Assembly: GCA_958496175.1 (NCBI GenBank)
Contig: OY292279.1
Location: forward strand, 5,208,001 to 5,272,000
DNA length: 64,000 nucleotides
Direction of reading: 5' to 3'
From: Sisyra terminalis
Lineage: Eukaryota > Arthropoda > Insecta > Neuroptera > Sisyridae
Part shown: one piece after another, positions 59,668-64,000 of the stretch
Position numbering within the stretch: the first letter of the stretch is position 1
Layout of the letters: the number at the start of each line of letters is the position of its first letter
Notes under the pieces: model-generated
Seen by the model: only the letters and a program-made list of their open reading frames with translations
What the model was told of the DNA's origin: nothing
Databases searched by the model: none
Made by a program: the position numbers and the translations under genes

Positions 59668-61128
59668 AACGATGGTTAACCCACGGTTTTTTCTTGTGCG
59701 AAAAATGATTTCTTCAGCCACTTTGATGGTCGATATCTCCCATAAACGTGGCTTGTTTTCGGAAAAATTTGCACAGCATGTTCAAAAGGACGTATACTTT
59801 CAATTGGCATGCTTAGAAAACTTTTTTGAAATTTTCGATTTCCGTGAAAAATCAACGATGGTTAACCCATGGTTTTTTTTTTGACGAAAAATGAATTCTT
59901 CTGCCACTTTGATAGTCGATATCTCCCATAAACGTGGCTTGTTTTCGGAAAAATTTGCACAGCATGTTCAAAAGGACGTATACTTTCAATTGGCATGCTT
60001 AGAAAACTTTTTTGAAATTTTCGATATCCGTGAAAAATCAACGATGGTTAACCCATGGTTTTTTTTTTGACGAAAAATGAATTCTTCTGCCACTTTGATA
60101 GTCGATATCTCCCATAAACGTGGCTTGTTGTCGGAAAAATTTGCACAGCATGTACAGGAAAGACGTATACTTTTGATAAGCATGCTTAAAAAAATTTTAT
60201 GACTTTTGACGTTTTCGTGAAAAATCAACGATGGTTAACCCACGGTTTTTTCTTGTGCGAAAAATGATTTCTTCAGCCACTTTGATGGTCGATATCTCCC
60301 ATAAACGTGGCTTGTTTTCGGAAAAATTTGCACAGCATGTTCAAAAGGACGTATACTTTCAATTGGCATGCTTAGAAAACTTTTTTGAAATTTTCGATTT
60401 CCGTGAAAAATCAACGATGGTTAACCCATGGTTTTTTTTTTGACGAAAAATGAATTCTTCTGCCACTTTGATAGTCGATATCTCCCATAAACGTGGCTTG
60501 TTTTCGGAAAAAATTGCACAGCATGTACAGGAAAGACGTATACTTTTGATAAACATGCTTAAAAAAATTTTATGACTTTTGACGTTTTCGTGAAAAATCA
60601 ACGATGGTTAACCCACGGTTTTTTCTTGTGCGAAAAATGATTTCTTCAGCCACTTTGATGGTCGATATCTCCCATAAACGTGGCTTGTTTTCGGAAAAAT
60701 TTGCACAGCATGTTCAAAAGGACGTATACTTTCAATTGGCATGCTTAGAAAACTTTTTTGAAATTTTCGATTTTTGTGAAAAATCAACGATGGTTAACCC
60801 ATGGTTTTTTTTTTGACGAAAAATGATTTCTTCTGCCACTTTGATAGTCGATATCTCCCATAAACGTGGCTTGTTTTCGGAAAAATTTGCACAGCATGTT
60901 CAAAAGGACGTATACTTTCAATTGGCATGCTTAGAAAACTTTTTTGAAATTTTCGATTTCCGTGAAAAATCAACGATGGTTAACCCATGGTTTTTTTTTT
61001 GACGAAAAATGAATTCTTCTGCCACTTTGATAGTCGATATCTCCCATAAACGTGGCTTGTTTTCGGAAAAATTTGCACAGCATGTACAGGAAAGACGTAT
61101 ACTTTTGATAAGCATGCTTAAAAAAATT
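59668..61128 (+). repeat. Middle-type satellite block before the right subfamily
   Basis: Contains gatatccgtg and gttgtcggaaaaa variants like 35070-38453 and 43776-44606, in A/B dimers. It ends where the acaaaaagacg and tttgttttc(a/g)aaaaaatttg variants of the left subfamily reappear. Confidence 0.75.
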
Positions 61129-64000
61129 TTATGACTTTTGACGTTTTCGTGAAAAATCAACGATGGTTAACCCACGGTTTTTTCTTGTGCGAAAAATGAT
61201 TTCTTCAGCCACTTTGATGGTCGATATCTCCCATAAACGTGGCTTGTTTTCGGAAAAATTTGCACAGCATGTACAGGAAAGACGTATACTTTTGATAAGC
61301 ATACTTAAAAAAATTTTATGACTTTTGACGTATTCGTGAAAAATCAACGATGGTTAACCCACGGTTTTTTCTTGTGCGAAAAATGATTTCTTCAGCCACT
61401 TTGATGGTCGATATCTCCCATAAACGTGGTTTGTTTTCAAAAAAATTTGCACAGCATGTACAAAAAGACGTATACTTTCAATTGGCATGCTTAGAAAACT
61501 TTTTTGAAATTTTCGATTTCCGTGAAAAATCAACGATGGTTAACCCATGGTTTTTTTTTTGACGAAAAATGAATTCTTCTGCCACTTTGATGGTCGATAT
61601 CTCCCATAAACGTGGCTTGTTTTCGGAAAAATTTGCACAGCATGTACAGGAAAGATGTATACTTTTGATAAGCATGCTTAAAAAAATTTTATGACTTTTG
61701 ACGTTTTCGTGAAAAATCAACGATGGTTAACCCACGGTTTTTTCTTGTGCGAAAAATGATTTCTTCAGCCACTTTGATGGTCGATATCTCCCATAAACGT
61801 GGCTTGTTTTCGGAAAAATTTGCACAGCATGTACAGGAAAGACGTATACTTTTGATAAGCATACTTAAAAAAATTTTATGACTTTTGACGTATTCGTGAA
61901 AAATCAACGATGGTTAACCCACGGTTTTTTCTTGTGCGAAAAATGATTTCTTCAGCCACTTTGATGGTCGATATCTCCCATAAACGTGGTTTGTTTTCGA
62001 AAAAATTTGCACAGCATGTACAAAAAGACGTATACTTTCAATTGGCATGCTTAGAAAACTTTTTTGAAATTTTCGATTTCCGTGAAAAATCAACGATGGT
62101 TAACCCATGGTTTTTTTTTTGACGAAAAATGAATTCTTCTGCCACTTTGATAGTCGATATCTCCCATAAACGTGGCTTGTTTTCGGAAAAAATTGCACAG
62201 CATGTACAGGAAAGATGTATACTTTTGATAAGCATGCTTAAAAAAATTTAATGACCTTTGACGTTTACGTGAAAAATCAACGATGGTTAACCCACGGCTT
62301 TTTCTTGTGCGAAAAATGATTTCTTCTGCCACTTTGATGGTCGATATCTCCCATAAACGTGGCTTGTTTTCGGAAAAATTTGCACAGCAAGTACAAATGG
62401 ACTTATACTTTCAATTGGCATGCTTAGAAAACTTTTTTGAAATTTTCGATTTCCGTGAAAAATCAACGATGGTTAACCCATGGTTTTTTTTTTGACGAAA
62501 AATGATTTCTTCTGCCACTTTGATATTCGATATCTCCCATAAACGTGGCTTGTTTTCGGAAAAATTTGCACAGCATGTACAGGAAAGACGTATACTTTTG
62601 ATAAGCATGCTTAAAAAAATTTTATGACTTTTGACGTTTTCGTGAAAAATCAACGATGGTTAACCCACGGTTTTTTCTTGTGCGAAAAATGATTTCTTCA
62701 GCCACTTTGATGGTCGATATCTCCCATAAACGTGGCTTGTTTTCGGAAAAATTTGCACAGCATGTACAGGAAAGACGTATACTTTTGATAAGCATACTTA
62801 AAAAAATTTTATGACTTTTGACGTATTCGTGAAAAATCAACGATGGTTAACCCACGGTTTTTTCTTGTGCGAAAAATGATTTCTTCAGCCACTTTGATGG
62901 TCGATATCTCCCATAAACGTGGTTTGTTTTCGAAAAAATTTGCACAGCATGTACAAAAAGACGTATACTTTCAATTGGCATGCTTAGAAAACTTTTTTGA
63001 AATTTTCGATTTCCGTGAAAAATCAACGATGGTTAACCCATGGTTTTTTTTTTGACGAAAAATGAATTCTTCTGCCACTTTGATAGTCGATATCTCCCAT
63101 AAACGTGGCTTGTTTTCGAAAAAATTTGCACAGCATGTACAGGAAAGATGTATACTTTTGATAAGCATGCTTAAAAAAATTTTATGACTTTTGACGTTTT
63201 CGTGAAAAATCAACGATGGTTAACCCACGGTTTTTTCTTGTGCGAAAAATGATTTCTTCAGCCACTTTGATGGTCGATATCTCCCATAAACGTGGTTTGT
63301 TTTCGAAAAAATTTGCACAGCATGTACAAAAAGACGTATACTTTCAATTGGCATGCTTAGAAAACTTTTTTGAAATTTTCGATTTCCGTGAAAAATCAAC
63401 GATGGTTAACCCATGGTTTTTTTTTTGACGAAAAATGAATTCTTCTGCCACTTTGATAGTCGATATCTCCCATAAACGTGGCTTGTTTTCGGAAAAAATT
63501 GCACAGCATGTACAGGAAAGATGTATACTTTTGATAAGCATGCTTAAAAAAATTTAATGACCTTTGACGTTTACGTGAAAAATCAACGATGGTTAACCCA
63601 CGGCTTTTTCTTGTGCGAAAAATGATTTCTTCTGCCACTTTGATGGTCGATATCTCCCATAAACGTGGCTTGTTTTCGGAAAAATTTGCACAGCAAGTAC
63701 AAATGGACTTATACTTTCAATTGGCATGCTTAGAAAACTTTTTTGAAATTTTCGATTTCCGTGAAAAATCAACGATGGTTAACCCATGGTTTTTTTTTTG
63801 ACGAAAAATGATTTCTTCTGCCACTTTGATATTCGATATCTCCCATAAACGTGGCTTGTTTTCGGAAAAATTTGCACAGCATGTACAGGAAAGACGTATA
63901 CTTTTGATAAGCATGCTTAAAAAAATTTTATGACTTTTGACGTTTTCGTGAAAAATCAACGATGGTTAACCCACGGTTTTTTCTTGTGCGAAAAATGATT
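61129..64000 (+). repeat. Right block: return of the left subfamily, 7-mer period
   Basis: The variants here (cacggctttttcttg head, caagtacaaatggac, tttaatgacctttgacg, ttgatattcgatatc) are the ones seen at 11500-24600 and are absent from about 26700 to 61000. A 560-bp step (61350 to 61910) is followed by a 1306-bp, 7-unit period (61910 to 63216; 62283 to 63589). The array continues beyond the window. Confidence 0.87.

Larger units (their letters stand above)
8961..64000 (+). repeat. Giant satellite array, 186/187-bp monomer, ~295 copies
   Basis: All sequence from about 8961 to the window end is one head-to-tail satellite in a single orientation. Taking atggttaaccc as base 1, the monomer has GGTTAACC (3-10), a head that is either cacggttttttcttgtgcg (C-head) or catgg, ten T, gacg (T-head), then aaaaatga(t/a)ttcttc, cgatatctcccataaacgtg (60-79), cttgttttcggaaaaat, and ttgcacagca. 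The tail is either an A-tail (tttcaattggcatgcttag..., 186 bp total) or a B-tail (ttttgataagcatgctt..., 187 bp total). A and B alternate in most of the array, giving a 373-bp dimer. Unit length near nucleosome repeat length, AT richness and higher-order repetition are typical of centromeric or pericentromeric satellites; that role is inferred. Copies are very similar, and no transposon interrupts the 55 kb. The array continues past the right edge. Confidence 0.98.

Noticed and set aside
9140..63959. Hundreds of 60-80 codon open frames on both strands
   Set aside because: They repeat with the satellite unit, overlap each other on opposite strands, have no ribosome-binding or promoter context and no domains. 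They reflect stop-poor frames in the monomer, not genes.
8961..64000. CRISPR array
   Set aside because: There is no short repeat with unique spacers; the whole unit is repeated and the sequence is eukaryotic in character.
8961..64000. CENP-B box in the monomer
   Set aside because: I looked for the conserved TTCG...A..CGGG pattern; the ttttcgg motif in the monomer does not fit it.
8961..64000. Telomere or rDNA array
   Set aside because: The repeat is 186/187 bp, with no short telomeric motif and no rRNA-like conserved sequence.

Overview
This window looks like AT-rich eukaryotic DNA, most likely from an insect or other arthropod. It has no operons, no ribosome-binding sites and no compact genes. 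It holds a fragment of a non-LTR retrotransposon whose C-terminal domain is of a kind common in insect genomes, several decayed transposon-like repeats, and one very large satellite array. The order or species cannot be fixed from the sequence alone. No intact protein-coding host gene could be supported.

Left part, 1-8960, is a repeat-rich flank. Positions 1-1645 hold three head-to-tail copies of a repeat of about 572 bp. Positions 2983-3609 (minus strand) are the 3' end of a LINE reverse-transcriptase ORF. Positions 4139-4501 (minus strand) are a cysteine-rich open frame of unknown origin. Positions 4707-6089 form a non-autonomous element with 72-bp terminal inverted repeats. It is interrupted by a foldback element of two arms of about 190 bp (4980-5391), which is itself bracketed by an 11-bp direct repeat. 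Positions 6918-7245 are an imperfect inverted repeat around a C-rich/G-rich hairpin. Positions near 7575-7640 and 8401-8465 are two related tRNA-like (SINE-like) fragments.

Right part, about 8961-64000 (86% of the window), is one uninterrupted head-to-tail satellite array that runs off the right edge. The monomer is 186 or 187 bp, which gives about 295 copies, all in the same orientation. Two head types (C-head, cccacgg...cttgtgcg; T-head, cccatgg, ten T, gacg) and two tail types (A-tail, 186 bp; B-tail, 187 bp) combine mainly as alternating dimers of 373 bp. On top of this lies a changing higher-order structure: trimers of 559 bp, 7-mers of 1306 bp, 9-mers of 1679 bp and 14-mers of 2612 bp. 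Multi-kilobase segments are also duplicated at distances of 2.8-12 kb. The two ends of the array share a subfamily that the middle lacks.

The many 60-80 codon reading frames in the array are by-products of a monomer that lacks stops in a few frames. Two runs of seven in-phase 186-bp (62-codon) monomers give near-identical 435-codon frames at 48155-49462 and 56166-57473. I do not call these genes. The most plausible reading of the window is the edge of a centromeric or pericentromeric (or sex- or B-chromosome) satellite block against transposon-rich flanking chromatin. That role is inference.
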